A stretch of DNA of 64,000 nt from Euborellia annulipes (GCA_023213315.1 JAKCPI010014131.1:1-64000), one strand, 5' to 3'. Shown: positions 1 through 12,372, counted from the stretch's first letter. Program-made: numbers and translations. Notes: a model not told the origin generated them from the sequence alone.

Positions 1-397
1 ACCCCATCGGAAACAAGTCTTTGGTACTTGTTTACTATTATAAACTTTAAAATCGAAATAGCCTCAACAGCCGCGTGACTTAGTTGTATAGGTATTTATA
101 CATTAACAAATTTTATTGTTTATGGATTTGAATTTTTTTTTTTTTTACTTGGCAAATTGACTAATAATAATAAAATCATATCGTGATCCAGTTGTAGTGG
201 CTCTTATGAAACTTCCTCTTAGTTTCCTGTCCCCCACTCCGCGTTATTGTTGAGGTGACAAGAGATGTTCCTCCCACCTGGAGGGAAGGGGAATTAGGAA
301 TTAGGAAAAAGGAAAAAAAAAAGCCGACAAATTCATACGCACTTGAGTGAGAGAAGAAAGTTTTTTTTTATCCGCACTTGGCTAGATTTTGATCCCA
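1..397. other. Upstream flank of cuticle-repeat gene A
   Basis: AT-rich sequence with short A and T runs. No coding region or repeat end is recognised. It lies directly upstream of the TATA box at 398 and is the likely proximal regulatory region of gene A, but I can name no specific factor site. Confidence 0.4.
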
Positions 398-409
398 TAT
401 ATATAAAAG
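398..409 (+). promoter_or_regulatory. TATA box of cuticle-repeat gene A
   Basis: TATATATAAAAG lies about 100 bp upstream of the proposed start codon at 501. The paralogous gene B has the same 12-base box about 110 bp upstream of its start codon, which supports both. The transcription start is inferred at about 425-440. Confidence 0.7.
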
Positions 410-500
410 CATAGGAGAGATTAGCAAGCATTGGGTCTCCGGGTCTCGAGCAGAGAGCACCTCCTCCTCCTTCTCGCACTCCTGCGACGTCTTCGACGCC

Positions 501-512
501 ATGAGAAACCAG
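501..512 (+). CDS. Cuticle-repeat gene A, coding exon 1 (four codons)
   Basis: ATG AGA AAC CAG is followed directly by a GT splice donor (gtgggt). It encodes M-R-N-Q and ends in phase 0, which matches the phase-0 acceptor at 12372/12373. The assignment rests on symmetry with gene B, whose first exon is ATG AGA GGA ACG followed by gtaagt, and on the TATA box at 398. No nearer exon works: the only close ATG before the acceptor, at about 12334, runs into a stop before the signal-peptide codons. The 11.9 kb splice is inferred, not seen. Confidence 0.65.
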
Positions 513-652
513 GTGGGTCTCTCTCGACAAAGGGTCGAAACTAAATTACTAGGAAAAGAAACGATGACATCTATTCTTCATTAGGACAATCAATTATTAA
601 AAAAATGAGGAAGGCAGCCAGCAGAAATAAAAACTTTTTTATTATTTCATCA

Positions 653-690
653 ACGTTTCGTGGGCGCATTGTTCCCATCTTCAGGACCAT
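653..690 (-). ncRNA. Hammerhead-like core
   Basis: Minus strand: CTGAAGA at 684-678, a TGGG/CCCA hairpin, then C and GAAACGTT. Compare the best example at 37816. Function is inferred. Confidence 0.4.
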
Positions 691-793
691 AAAATATTTA
701 TTAATAGTGTATTAGAAAAAATTACAACTACATTTTGTATATAACATAATTGTAATTTTTTATAATACTCTATTAATAAATATTTTATGGCCA

Positions 794-834
794 TAGGTCC
801 TGAAGATGGCAACAATGCGCTTCCGAAACGTCGA
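794..834 (+). ncRNA. Hammerhead-like core
   Basis: CTGAAGA at 800-806 and GAAACGTC at 825-832, with a weak GG..CC stem between. It is the partner of the minus-strand core at 653-690. Confidence 0.35.
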
Positions 835-1292
835 TGAAATAATATAGTATTTATTTCTGCTGGCTGCCTTTCTCATTGAGCTATTTAGTCAATCATCACC
901 ATTTCTATTCTTCATTGAATTAAAAATTTAATTTTTAAATTGGACGATAAATGTTCTGATGAAAGGAATAATTTCTTCTCGAAACAATTTCGTCATTTCT
1001 TTTCTTAAAGGATCAACAACACAACTAGTATTTTGAACAATCTCGATTAAATTAATATGAATTAATTCAAATTTTAGTTAGAGTCTATCTTAATGGAAGA
1101 TTTTAATAATGAGTTCATTTAATTTATATAGCCTTCTCAACTGACGTTTCGGTCCGGATATGGAGTCTGGATACAGAAACATCAGTAAATAATTAATTCG
1201 AATATTATTTGCAAATAAATTCTATTTTTATTTTATTCAAATTTCTAATAGGAATTAGTTCATTTCACTTAAGTAGGCCGATAGACTTTTTT

Positions 1293-1923
1293 ACTTTCTC
1301 TTACCTCTATATATGTTAATATATAGAGAGAAAGTATTGGATTCATGTCAAAAATTCGATGTCGAGATTTTGATGGATATACACGTTTTGAGGTCCCCTG
1401 AATCCAAAACAAAAAAGTGGTTTTCGCGACATGGTCTGTCTGTCTGTCTGTGGGTCAATTTTAAGCATGATGAATTTGAGCTAGGAGGTTGAAATTTTAT
1501 ATTTAAATTTTGTACCTCAGGGCTGTGAAAATAAGCTTTTAAACAAAATCGGCCAAAGAGTACTAATACTTAACTAATGTACTTTTTCAGTTTTTTTCCG
1601 ATTTTCTCAAAATTCCCTCCAACGATTTTGATTAAAATTCAAAAATCAATTATTTTTTAGATGCTCTTTAAAATGTATATTCTCATTTTGTCATTGAAAT
1701 ATTCTGAAGACCACTTTACTCTTGTACTTAATAGGAAGGATACGAGAAATGGTTGCCATGGTAACAAAATATAAATATTTTCTCATTCAGTTATAAATTT
1801 TACCTCTTGAATTTTAATATATCGTCAGAAATATATGAAAAATCTGGCGTGACAAGCACACTATACAACTTTCGATTATCGAAGGTAAGATAAAGTTGTG
1901 TGCTGTGCGACAGTCAAACCAGA
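1293..1923 (-). repeat. R1 element, near full length
   Basis: It starts ACTTTCTCTTACC and ends with the imperfect palindrome finishing CACCAGA. An RFX-type X-box GTTGCCATGGTAAC is at 1752-1765 and a (GTCT)n tract takes the place of the (CA)n tract. Confidence 0.85.
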
Positions 1924-2437
1924 TTTTTTAAAATTTGTTTAGAGTTTTTTTGTCATTGATTTTTTGGACCCCGTCCCTTTATTTCAATTGAATGGTATGC
2001 AATTCAATTGAAGAGGGATGGGATCTTTGGCACCAGAGGCTAATGATCTTACTCTGGGCCATAGGTCAAGGGGCTAGCAGTGAAATTAATAAATAATAAA
2101 AAAGAAGATATAGGCGAAGTATCAGTTTAAAAATAAATCATCAGTTGGCTTTAAATGAATTCAATTTATTCTTGTGGATATTTCGGTCGCGAGCTGAGGG
2201 TTTTTTCAGAAATTTTTTTTTCAATTTTCCTTTAAAGGAAAATAATAGCTCAGCTGGTTTGACATTTATAAATTTTTATTTATTGGTGCCATCACTTCAA
2301 AAAGATTTTTTTTTTTTTAATATAATTTATTAATCTGAAGGATATGTGAGTTGAGACTAAATCATTCTGATTGACATTTAGTTTATATGTTAAAACACAT
2401 GAGAACTCGTTTCGATTTCAACAAATGCCTCATTTTT

Positions 2438-3042
2438 ACTTTCTCTTAGAGAGAGAAAGTATTGGATTCATGTCAAAAATTCGATGTCGATATTTTGATG
2501 GATATACACGTTTTGAGGTCCCCTGAATCTAAAAAATCTGGTGTGACTGGCGCAGCACACAACTTTCTCTTACCTTCGGTAATCGAAAGTTGTGTACTGT
2601 GCTTGTCACACCAGATTTTTTGTGTCGACATGTATTTAGTTTCCGACAGTAGGGTACAATTGAATTCAAGATGTAAAATTTATAAGTATGGGAAAATATT
2701 TATATTTTGATACCATGGCAACCATTTCTCCTATCTTTTCTATGGAGTACAAGAGTAAAGTGGTCTTCAGAAGATTTCAATCACAAAATGAGAATATACA
2801 TTTTAAAGAGCATCTAAAAAATAATTGATTTTTGAATTTAAAAAAAAATCGTTGGAGCAAATTTTGAGAAAATCGAAAAAAACTGAAAAAAAGTACATCA
2901 GTAAAGTACTAGTACTCTTTGGCTGATTTTGATTAAAAGCTTATTTTTTCCGGTCCAGGAGGGTGTTTAACTTAAATATAAAATTTCAGCCTCATAGCTC
3001 AATTCCTTCATGCTTAAAATTGAACACAGACACACCCACACA

Positions 3043-3084
<42 letters not shown>

Positions 3085-3753
3085 GACAGACCATGTCGCG
3101 TAAACCACTTTTTGGATTCAGGGGACCTCAAAACGTGAAGATCCATCAAAATCTCGACATCGAATTTTTGACATGAATCCAATACTTTCTCTCTATATAT
3201 ATATTACATATATACATAGGTAAGAGAAAGTAAAAGTGGTTTTCGCGACATGGTCTGTCTGTGAACAAAATATCTCAAGAACGAAAAGAGCTAGGAGGTT
3301 GAAATTTTATATTTAAGTTAGGCACCCCCATGGGACGTGACACGAAGCTTTTGAACAAAATCGACCAAAGAGTACTAGTACTTTACTGATGCACTTTTTC
3401 AGTTTTTTTCGATTTTCTCTAAATTCGCTCCAACGATTTTTTTTTTTTAATTCAAAAATCAATTATTTTTTAGATTCTCTTTAAAAATGTATATTCCCAT
3501 TTTGTCATTGAAATCTTCTGAAGACCACTTTACTCTTGTACTCCATAGAAAAGATAGGAGAAATGGTTGCCATGGTAACAAAATATAAATATTTTCCCAT
3601 ACTTATAAATTTTACATCTTGAAAATCGAATGTACCCTACTGTCGGAAACTAAATACATGTCGACACAAAAAATCTGGTGTGACAAGCACAGTACACAAC
3701 TTTCGATTACCGAAGGTAAGAGAAAGTTGTGTGCTGTGCGCCATCACACCAGA
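2438..3753 (-). repeat. R1 element interrupted by a second R1
   Basis: The left part (2438-2536) stops at GAATCTAAAAAA and the right part resumes at about 3232 with GTGGTTTTCGCGACATGG. These are adjacent in every uninterrupted copy. The X-box is at 3566-3579. Confidence 0.85.
2537..3231 (+). mobile_element. R1 element inserted inside another R1
   Basis: It runs from TCTGGTGTGAC to GGTAAGAGAAAGT, flanked by A6 on the left and A4 on the right. The host copy supplies the empty site (an A6 run), so both ends are defined to within the A run. It includes a 48-bp CA/GACA microsatellite region at about 3027-3091. Confidence 0.85.
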
Positions 3754-4239
3754 TTTTTTCTATTTACGAATTTAAGGTAAATAATTCAATATCGCGAAAT
3801 GAAATATTAATAAAAAAAAAAGAATATTATTGAAATGAATAGAGAGACGAATGAGCAATGACCAATAAAAATAATAAATTTATTCGAATCTGAGAGAAGA
3901 ATTAAAATTAATTTATTATTTTCTTTAATTTAAATTCCATTAAGTCCGAAAAAAATTGTTTAACTTCGACGTTTCATATATTACTAGTTGAGCGTGTAGA
4001 ACGTCCCCGGCAGGCATCGATATTATTGTTTTTAAATTATTTAAATAACTAATAACCCCTAAATGGCCGTGTGTAGCCGAAAAGGGTTAAAAACAATTTA
4101 AAAATATTACTAGTTGCACTACCCGAGTCGTTTTCTAGTCTAGTCTAATTCCTCGCGTCACTAGGAACACCCCCAGTTACTTTATTATTATGATGATGAT
4201 GAAATCTCAAAGAATTAATATTTTATCCCTAGTAAAGGA

Positions 4240-4415
4240 AGTATGAAGGCAGAGGCAGCCAAAAAAGAAAATTCTCTGAATGATTTACCTGGAGGCGTTT
4301 CGGTCTATTTATTATGAACTAATATGGTCTGAGGATGGTTCATAATAAATGGACCGAAACGTCTCCAGAGAATTTTCTTTTTTGGTTGCCTCTATCTTCA
4401 TACTTCCTTTACTAA
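4240..4415. repeat. Inverted repeat carrying a hammerhead-like core
   Basis: GGCAGCCAAAAAAGAAAATT on the left pairs with AATTTTCTTTTTTGGTTGCC on the right. The plus-strand core is in the right arm. Confidence 0.75.
4322..4368 (+). ncRNA. Hammerhead-like core
   Basis: CTGAGGA at 4329-4335, then U, then a 7-bp stem GGTTCAT/ATGGACC (4337-4343 with 4349-4355, loop AATAA, one G-U pair), then GAAACGTC. Pairing for a stem I is weak. Confidence 0.45.
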
Positions 4416-4848
4416 AAATGCACAGCCACCACTTACATCTCAATATTTTATCCCTCTTTATTTGTTTAATATCAACCAACTCAAAATATTCCCACAGTTG
4501 TTAATTAAATTAAAATAAAAACGTAATGTTATATGAAAGTAATTACAATTGTTAGATAATGTTCCCCCTCATGAATTAGTGAAAAAATTAATCATTTCAT
4601 TTATTTATACTTTCTCTTAATTTATTGAAGAGAATAAAAAGAATCTAGCATGAAATATATAATCAATAAAATAAAGAGAAATAAATTATAACGTTAAAAG
4701 GATTGGAAAATTTCTAAAAGAGAACTAAAAAAATAAATAAATAAATAAATAAACCTAAATGGTTACGAATATTTGATTTATTGAAGAATGTGTGATTTGT
4801 TTAAAAAAATTTTTTTTTAAATTGTTTCAACTCAAAATTAAAAAAAAA

Positions 4849-5095
4849 TCTGGTGTGACTGGCGCAGAGCACACAACTCTTACCCTTATGTACTGTGCTT
4901 GTCACATCAGATTTTTAAGCCTAGCTTTCCGCAGTAGGATCTACATTATAGAGAATTTTTTTTTATATTCCACCCTTTTAGCCCCCTGGCCATTGGGTGA
5001 TGCTCAACTATTTCCCATATGCTTCCTATGAAGTACATGTGCCAGAAGATTTTTTTTTAATTTCAAGTCAAAAAAAATTTGAATTATTTTTTCCT
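4849..5095 (+). repeat. Decayed R1 fragment
   Basis: It begins TCTGGTGTGACTGGCGCAGA and has a recognisable right half of the palindrome. The rest is divergent. Confidence 0.6.
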
Positions 5096-6237
5096 CAATC
5101 AAACATTATATAAAGTACCTATATACTGTATTAAGAAGATTGTAGAGTAGGGTGAATTTGAATTAATAAATATCTATAAGGGGATGTGTGAGCCGAGGGG
5201 GATCGAATTCTACATAAAACTACAAACAAAGGATATCCGTTATTGATTAATAAACATATTGGGGGTTTAGGCATTTCTATTTAAGCCATTTGGTATCCAA
5301 ATGAATTTCTTTTTTAATTATAAATAAATAGGGGAGGCGAGTGCAGAAGAAAGCACTGGCAAAAAAAAAAAACAAATTCCACCTCCAGAAATCACTATAA
5401 CACTGATGAGAGATAAAAGTTTAAGAATATTTTCTATTATTTAATAAAAATTAAATATTATAGGAAAACTAAATTCTCTGTTAGGGTGGTAGAGGGTGAG
5501 AGAAAGTAATCCATTTGCTTAAAAGTAAAAATCTTACAAAAAAAATAATTTATTTTTAAAGAAAAATACTATTTTGTTTATTAGAAGGGGTGATTTACAC
5601 CCTTTCTCACCCTCCCCCTTGAGTACAAGACTTCGACATATAATTAAAAATTGGATAATTTTATAAGTATATGTTGAGAGAAAAAAAAAAAATTGAAAAT
5701 AAATTCGTTATGAAAATATTCATTACCTTAATAATAAGTTGACCAGACGGGGTGTGGTGTAATGAGGTTGGGGGATGAACGTCTTATTTGCACAAATCAC
5801 AACACAATATAAAATAAACTAAACACACGCGAGAGAGAGAGAGAGAGAGAGTGGAGCTGATCCGAATGACTCATGGCTCGACTCAAAACTAAGACCGCCT
5901 GCAGGTAGGCAGCAAGCACGCTCTAGTAGCATTCCTCTCTGTGCGAAAATTATCAAATAAATTCTCTATTTAAAAAAAAAAATTCTATTTACTTGCAAAC
6001 TAACGGGGATTTATTCCGTTTGGAAAAATTCGATATTAAATAACTATTAAAAGACTCAATTCATTTATTCACGCTTAAAACTCACCGCAATTTAAATAAA
6101 ATACTTTCAAGTGTTATTTATTGTATTAATTTATTTATTAGGGATAAATTTCAATTAAAATAATTTGTAAAGGACTTATTTTATTTACCCGCCCCTATTA
6201 TCAATAAATACTTATTTTTTTATTAAGGTTTTTAATA

Positions 6238-6618
6238 TATATAGAGAGAAGGTATTGGATTCATGAAAAAAATTCGATGTCGAGATTTTGACGGATATAC
6301 ACGTTTTGAGGTCCCCTGAATGAACAAAATATCTCAAGAACGAAAAGAGCTAGGAGGTTGAAATTTAATATTTAAGTAAGGCACCCCCATGGGACGTGAC
6401 CTGAAGCTTTTGAACAAAATCGACCAAAGAGTACTAGTACTTTACTGATGCACTTTTTCAGTTTTTTTTGATTTTCTCAAAATTCGCTCTAATGATTTTG
6501 ATTAAAATTAAAAAATCAATAATTTTTGAGATGCTCTTTAAAATGTATATTCTCATTTTGCCATTGAAATCTTCTGAAGACCACTTTACTCTTGTACATT
6601 TTAAAAATAAAGAAAAAT
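6238..6618 (-). repeat. R1 fragment with internal deletion
   Basis: It keeps the GAGAGAAGGTATTGG end and the block around GTACTAGTACTTTACTGATG. It jumps from CCCCTGAAT to GAACAAAATATC, so the (GT)n segment is missing. Confidence 0.7.
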
Positions 6619-6754
6619 CTGGTGTTACGGTCTGGAAGGAAAAGACAGACATACAAAGAACAGAAAAACTGTCTGTCCCAGCTCGAGAAACTCGTGGTCG
6701 CCACCCACGTACCCACAGGGCCCCTGAGCACTAAATAAATATTTTTATTTAATG

Positions 6755-6835
6755 AAAAAATCTCTCAAGCTCAGGATTTGAACAGGGATCTTCTTTGTAG
6801 AAAGCCGACACCCTAGCCCGCTAGAGTACAAAATA
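6755..6835 (-). repeat. tRNA-derived SINE head
   Basis: The minus strand has a pol III B-box (GTTCAAATCC) and an A-box-like segment CTCTAGCGGGCTAGGG with tRNA-like spacing. No tail follows. Confidence 0.5.
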
Positions 6836-6934
6836 AATGCACCGAAACGTTTCTAGATAATTAGTAAAAAGCATTCAGAGCACTATTACCTCTTAAGAGG
6901 TCCTTTTTTCATCTCTATTTAATTAGACCCCGTA

Positions 6935-7014
6935 GCCAATCCGGACTAGAAGTGAACTTTTGACTTCTAAAACAAGAAACGAAACTTTTACCACTACGCT
7001 AGAGCCCAGGGCAA
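6935..7014 (-). repeat. tRNA-like SINE head, second type
   Basis: The minus strand starts GGGCTCTAGCGTAGTGG (A-box-like), followed by a B-box-like AGTTCACTTCT. It is not a foldable modern tRNA as far as I can see. Confidence 0.35.
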
Positions 7015-7471
7015 TTTACAACAAAATTATAAGTGATATAATAAGTTAAAATATAGGTCGCTCTCTTTATATAAGAAAAAATATAAAAAAATTGAAATTT
7101 TCTTTTTTTTTTTTATACTAATTTCAAGGACAAAAAAAAATTATGAATGAATTTTAAAAAGGTTTACACATTCATTCATAAAATTGATTAATTTATTCTA
7201 TAATTGATCGAAAAAAAAAAAACAAATTATGAATGAACGTGAAGGAAAAGGAAGATTTTTTTTATACGAAAACTCTCTATTTGTATACGTAGTGTATACT
7301 TTTTTTTTTTGATGTTTGGTTATTCATTCAAGCATTAATGAGTTACAATAAATAGTGATAATCAAAATATAATCAAAATCCCTAGCGAATTGAATGAAAA
7401 TTTTTTGATTAAAAATAAATTGATGGTCAGTGAAATATCGCCCTTTGATTTAGTTAATAAAAAATTGTATG

Positions 7472-8275
7472 TTAAGGGGGTATAGGAGTGGCGTCTAAAC
7501 GTTCTTTAAAAAAACTTGACTATTATATGGAATTTTTCAATGAGTTTTTTTTTCAAATGAATTAAATTCATAAGAGATTATTGGGACATCGAGCTATAAT
7601 TTTTTTAATGACTTATTAAAAAATTATCGTAATTAATTTTTTTGTTATCAAGCAAATACAAAAAAACAATCTGTCCCAGTAATCTTTAAATTTTTTTTTT
7701 AATTTAAAAATGAATTTAATGTTATTATTAATCAGATATTAATTAAAAAAATTTTAAAATAAGATTAGATGATTTATTTAAAAACCAACAGTCAAATTAG
7801 TTCAGCATTCTTGCAATAGATGGCAGGCTAGTCTAACAGCCGATCCCCTTTTAGCCTATATCTGGCCTATTTTTATATTTTTTTATGCTTTTATAAAAGA
7901 CAGACACATAATATATAATTAACATATAACATTTATAAAGTATTCATTGGCATTTGGATACCAAATGACTTAAATAAAAATGCCTGGACCCCCCCAATTG
8001 ATATATTAAACATACTGATTATCGTAAAAAGTCTTAAATGGCCTAAGTTGCCGAAAAGACTGTGTGAATGTGAGTGTGAATGAGAAAAAAGTGTGAAAGT
8101 TAAAAAAAAAAAGTATTCATTGTTAAAACCAAATGCATTAAATTATTAGCTAGCATTCTGACATCTCTAGGCAAATTTTAGTAATAGGTGATTTTTTTTG
8201 GCTTACTTTTGAAGACACACAACGCCCTCTTCTCGGGAAAAACATGCGTAACATCTACCTCCTGAACCCCCTTAA
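7472..8275 (+). mobile_element. TTAA-flanked non-autonomous DNA element (R4), copy 1
   Basis: TTAA borders both ends. The termini TTAAGGGGGTATAGGAG and CTCCTGAACCCCCTTAA are inverted repeats. Without the SINE at 7950-8110 and its duplication the element is about 631 bp, matching copy 2 (626 bp). TTAA targets are typical of piggyBac-type elements, but no transposase is present. Confidence 0.75.
7950..8110 (+). mobile_element. 5'-truncated SINE with 12-bp target duplication
   Basis: Flanked by AAGTATTCATTG at 7938-7949 and 8111-8122. The body matches the 3' part of the SINE at 48665-48941 and ends in a poly(A) tail. It is inserted in R4 copy 1. Confidence 0.85.
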
Positions 8276-8473
8276 TAAATGTTATACAAAATAAATAATC
8301 AATGACTACAAGAAAAAAATTTTTCTAAAGTAGGTAGTATTCAGGAACCAGTGTCAGATATTATAAAGCAAAAAAAAAAAAAAAACCCTAAACGTACTGT
8401 AATATAATTTTATCAAAATAAAGAAGTTTTTTTTTCTCATGAATTGTTCTGTTACACTTTGAAGTCTTATTTA

Positions 8474-9099
8474 TTAAGGGGAAACGGGAGCGAAGGTGTT
8501 ACGCATGTTTTTCCCGATAAGAGGGCGTTGTGTGTCATAAAAAGTATGCCCAAAAAATCAAGTAATTCAAAAATTTGCCAAGAGATGTCAGAATGGTAGC
8601 TAATAATATTTAATGCATTTGGTTGATTTTCATTGATCTTTTAACAATAAATACTTTATAAATGTTATTATATATTATGTATCTTTTATAAAAGCATAAA
8701 AACATATAAATATAGGCTAATACTATATCGTCTGTTAGACTAGCCTGCCATCTATTGCAAGAATGCTGAACTAATTTGACAGTTGAATTTTAAATAAATC
8801 ATCTAAGCTTATTTTAAAAATTTCTTAATTAATATGTGATTATTAATAACAATAAATTCATTTTTAAATTTACAAAAAATTAAAGATTATTGGGACAGAT
8901 TGTTTTTTTTTGTATTTGCTTGATAACAAAAAAATTAATTACGATAATTTTTTAATAAGTCATTAAAAAAATTATAGCTCGATGTCCCAATAATCTCTTA
9001 TGAATTTAATTCATTAAAAAAACCGCATTCAAAAATTCCTTATAATAGTCTAGTTTTTTTTATAAAGTACGTTTAGACGTCGCTCCTGAAACCCCTTAA
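8474..9099 (-). mobile_element. TTAA-flanked element R4, copy 2 (inverted)
   Basis: TTAAGGGGAAACGGGAGCG and CGCTCCTGAAACCCCTTAA form the ends. It is a reverse-complement copy of 7472-8275, about 200 bp away, and lacks the SINE. Confidence 0.75.
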
Positions 9100-10090
9100 C
9101 GTCCCTTAGCAAAGCCAATAACAACTTTCCACGTTATCACTTTTCTTTTGTTCTAATTTTAATAATGAAAAAAATAATGATCATTGATGTTAATTGTAAA
9201 AACAAAGCGAGTTTCTCTAAAAATAAATAAAATCTGTTTTTATTTTTAATAAAGAAAATGAAACGAGAGATGGGAGGGAGGTGATATTTATAATAATTTC
9301 ATGAATGAGGAGATTCGCTTCCGGAGAAAAGAGAGTCTCTCTCTCTCTCTCTTCTTTTATCTTTCTCTCACCTTTCCATTTTCACTTAATAAATAAATAA
9401 TGAGAATCCACTTCCGACGTTTCGATTTTCATCATCAATATTTTTTAAATGGGTTGATAAGAAGTGGGCCTACGGAAGTACCAAAGAAGCCTATTTAAAA
9501 ATTATGTGTCAAATAGTTCAGCACTCTTGCAAAAGATGGCAGGCTAGTCTAACAGATTCAAACCTGTCTAGTAATGTATCTCAAGAGATGTGAACAAAAT
9601 TATGTCTAAATTATCACTACAGCTATAGATAATTTGGAAAGAAAAAGAAAATTTGAGCTGTAATTTGAAATGAAGCTCTAACATACTGTATTTTGAAATT
9701 CAGAAATAAAATACCTTTAATCGCAAACAGGGGGGAGATATAGTGGTCCAAACTCTCCCCCCCCCATCTCCCGAAAATAAATAAAGAGGAATATATAGGC
9801 TGTATAGAAAAAATAAAACTTTAACAGTATTTAATACTATTAGAATTATAAAAAAACATTTCATATTCTTGTACGTTTGAGAGGGGAAAAAATCCTCTCT
9901 AAATCCCCCCAAAATTTGGGGGAAAGGGGGTTTTATTTTTTCCTTAATTAGTAAAGTAAAAATAAATGGGCAAAAGAACAATAATGGACAAATTTTTAGA
10001 GGACTAATTTGCTCGGGACAGCACTTTTCAAGAAACAAAAGAACTAAAAACATTTTGGAAACAATAATAGATGAAAGGGGCGGAGGGTCT
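9100..10090. other. AT-rich intronic stretch with minor repeat traces
   Basis: It holds a short R4 fragment (about 9500-9565, GATGGCAGGCTAGTCTAACA) and G/C homopolymer tracts near 9727-9775 and 9902-9930. I do not accept the 117-codon minus-strand frame at 9700-10053 as a gene. Nothing else is recognised. Confidence 0.5.
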
Positions 10091-10099
10091 CCACGAAAT

Positions 10100-10160
10100 G
10101 AAACACTCTGTTTAGGAAACAGTTTCGGCTTTAATTAAATAACGCCATCATCAGTCCACA
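10100..10160 (-). ncRNA. Hammerhead-like core
   Basis: Minus strand: CTGATGA at 10154-10148, a GGC..GCC hairpin, then GAAACTGTTTC. Confidence 0.4.
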
Positions 10161-10177
10161 GGCCTATTGATATAATA

Positions 10178-10284
10178 AAACGTGAAGATCGATCAAAATC
10201 TCGACATCGAGATTTAACGCATGAATCCAATACTTTCTCTCTATACCTATATTTCATAAAGGGCCTATAGGGTAAAAGAAAAGT
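10178..10284 (+). repeat. R1 3' end fragment
   Basis: It covers CGTGAAGATCGATCAAAATC through CTTTCTCTCTATA to GTAAAAGAAAAGT. Confidence 0.7.
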
Positions 10285-10540
10285 AAAAACTTGATAGGTG
10301 TTTCGACATTTTTAGTCTGTCATATTCAGAAGTAATACAAATATCAAGTTCTAATCTAAACAAAGCTCAAATGATTTTTTTTTTTATCAATAGGCTATAG
10401 ATCAATAAGAAAACTGAATAGAGATCTAAATATATTTTTCAAAAAATATTCCATTCCCTCTCTATTTATAAGAGAAAATAAAAATGAAAATGTATGGATG
10501 TGTTCTACGGTAGAAATCCACAATTTTCAATGAACTTTTT

Positions 10541-11130
10541 ACTTTCTCTTACCTTATGTATATTTGTAATATATATATAGAGAAAGTATTGGATTTATGT
10601 CAAAAATTCGATGTCGAGATTTTGATGGATATATTTTGAGGTCCCCTGAATCCAAAAAAGTGGCTTTGGCGAAATGGTCTGTCTGTGTGTCTGTGTGTGT
10701 TCAATTTTAAGCATGATGGATTTGAGCTACGAGGTTGAAATTTTATATTTAAGCTAGGGGGTGAAAATAAGCTTTTAAACAAAATCGGCCAAAAAGTACT
10801 AGTACTTTACTGATGTACTTACTTTTTTCGATTTTCTCAAAATTTGCTCCAACGGTTTTGATTAAAATTCTAAAATCAAATTATTTTTTAGATGCTCTTA
10901 AAATATATATTCTCATTTTCTCTTGAAATCTTATAAAGACCACTTTATCTTGTACTCATAGGAAAGGTAGGAGAAATGGTTGCATGGCAACAAATATAGA
11001 TATTTTTCTGTTTATAAATTTTACATCTTGAATTCAAATGTACCCTACTGTCGGAAACTAAATATATCTCTGTGACAAGCACAGTACACAACTTTATCTT
11101 GCCGAGTGTACTGCCGACAATCACACCAGA
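10541..11130 (-). repeat. R1 element, near full length
   Basis: It starts ACTTTCTCTTACC and ends TCACACCAGA. The core is mostly intact, but the palindrome is shortened and the X-box has decayed. Confidence 0.8.
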
Positions 11131-11139
11131 TTTTTTCCT

Positions 11140-12360
11140 TTTATGATTTATGGCCACCTCTTTGCCAGGCATATGGCTGACCTTTAGATAACCATAAAAA
11201 GACCCTGCTGTTAATCAGTTACCCTCACTTGAACTCAAAGATCCTTCTTTATCATCTTAACACTTTTATTAACAAATATCCTAAATCGGCAATGAACATG
11301 CCCGCCTAAGGCGGACTTTGCGCTATTTATAAATAAAAATATATGGAATAATGCAAACAAAATAAAAATCTAATCGAATTTTCAATTAAAATATTTGTTT
11401 CCTGGGAGGTAGGCATCCAAATAACCAGCTTGGATTATTTTACAATATTAATCACTCCATAAATCATAGTTAGTTGATATATCTTCAACTAAACATAAGT
11501 TGTCTGCTCCAAGTTTTAATTTAATCCAAAAATCCATTAGCGATTTGGCCAGTTGGATTGCCTATCTTCCAGGAATAAAGATTTCTCTAAGCAAAAAGGA
11601 ATTAATATATTTTGAAAGATTTCAGATTTCGTTTTGTTCAATTTACTTAGTCTAAGCGATAACATATAGACCAATTTTTTAATAATTGAGGTTAATATCA
11701 TCCCTTTTATCCGTAATAAATTTTTCTTGGTCCCAAGCTATCCTCTTTATCCCTGTTGCTTTTTTTTTTTTTTAAAGCCATCTATTTTACGAGAGATTCT
11801 TCTTTATTATATTTTTGCGAGAGATTAAGTTAAGCTCTTTTGTTTTGCCTCTCTTTAATCCTCTCTTGTTCCGAAAATAAAAACAAAAAATAAACATCCT
11901 CTCTACCAATAAAGGAGAGGGGGGGGGGGAGGGGACAGTGTCTGTCTTCATTTGCGTTGCATAATTTAAATAAATACTAAGTGATTTTGTCTAAAACAAC
12001 GAGACCCGGGTGTTTTGGTGTGCCTCCAGTTTATAATTTTTTTTTTTTTTTAATATCAACTGTCATTTATTTTTAAAAATATTGAAAATGATATATTTCC
12101 ATTAATTTTTTTTTTTTTAATAAATATTCAGAACTCGAAACATCTTCAATGAAATATAATTTTGTTACTTGTTAATTTAAAGTTTAATTCATCACGACAT
12201 GATTTATTGCTTGTGCATGGGTCATAAGAGCCCTTCTTGTCAGTTTAAGTGGAGACGGTGCTTAAAAAAAATATATTTTGCATAATACATGTATAATGGA
12301 AAATATTACGAATTCATAAAAAAAGAGCGTAAAATGAAAAAGCAGTGCAATCAATCTATT
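11140..12360. other. Intronic AT-rich stretch, no feature recognised
   Basis: Homopolymer runs (T about 11760, G about 11922, T about 12040 and 12110) and otherwise unremarkable sequence. No repeat end or coding frame is recognised. Confidence 0.5.
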
Positions 12361-12372
12361 TTCTGATTTCAG

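Larger units (their letters stand above)
605..880. repeat. Inverted repeat with two hammerhead-like cores
   Basis: Arms at about 607-716 and 760-878 both contain GGCAGCCAGCAGAAATAA and a GAAACGT-type core, head to head around an AT-rich centre. Confidence 0.75.
513..12372 (+). other. First intron of gene A, filled with transposable elements
   Basis: It begins with gtgggt and ends with a pyrimidine-rich acceptor (ttttctgatttcag). It contains at least eight R1 copies or fragments, two TTAA-flanked elements, SINE pieces and inverted-repeat hairpins. No open frame inside resembles a host exon. Short first coding exons followed by long first introns are common in insect cuticle protein genes. Confidence 0.6.

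Noticed and set aside
2462..3182. Recurrent short frames starting MDSCQKFDV
   Set aside because: They fall in R1 copies, differ in length by frameshifts and run into the microsatellite. There is no sign of protein-level constraint.
2537..3231. R1 as a Helitron
   Set aside because: It begins with TC, but the other end lacks CTRR with a nearby GC hairpin, and insertions are in A runs rather than between A and T.
9700..10053. 117-codon minus-strand frame rich in Phe/Pro
   Set aside because: It is low-complexity AT/C-rich sequence with homopolymers; no family resemblance.
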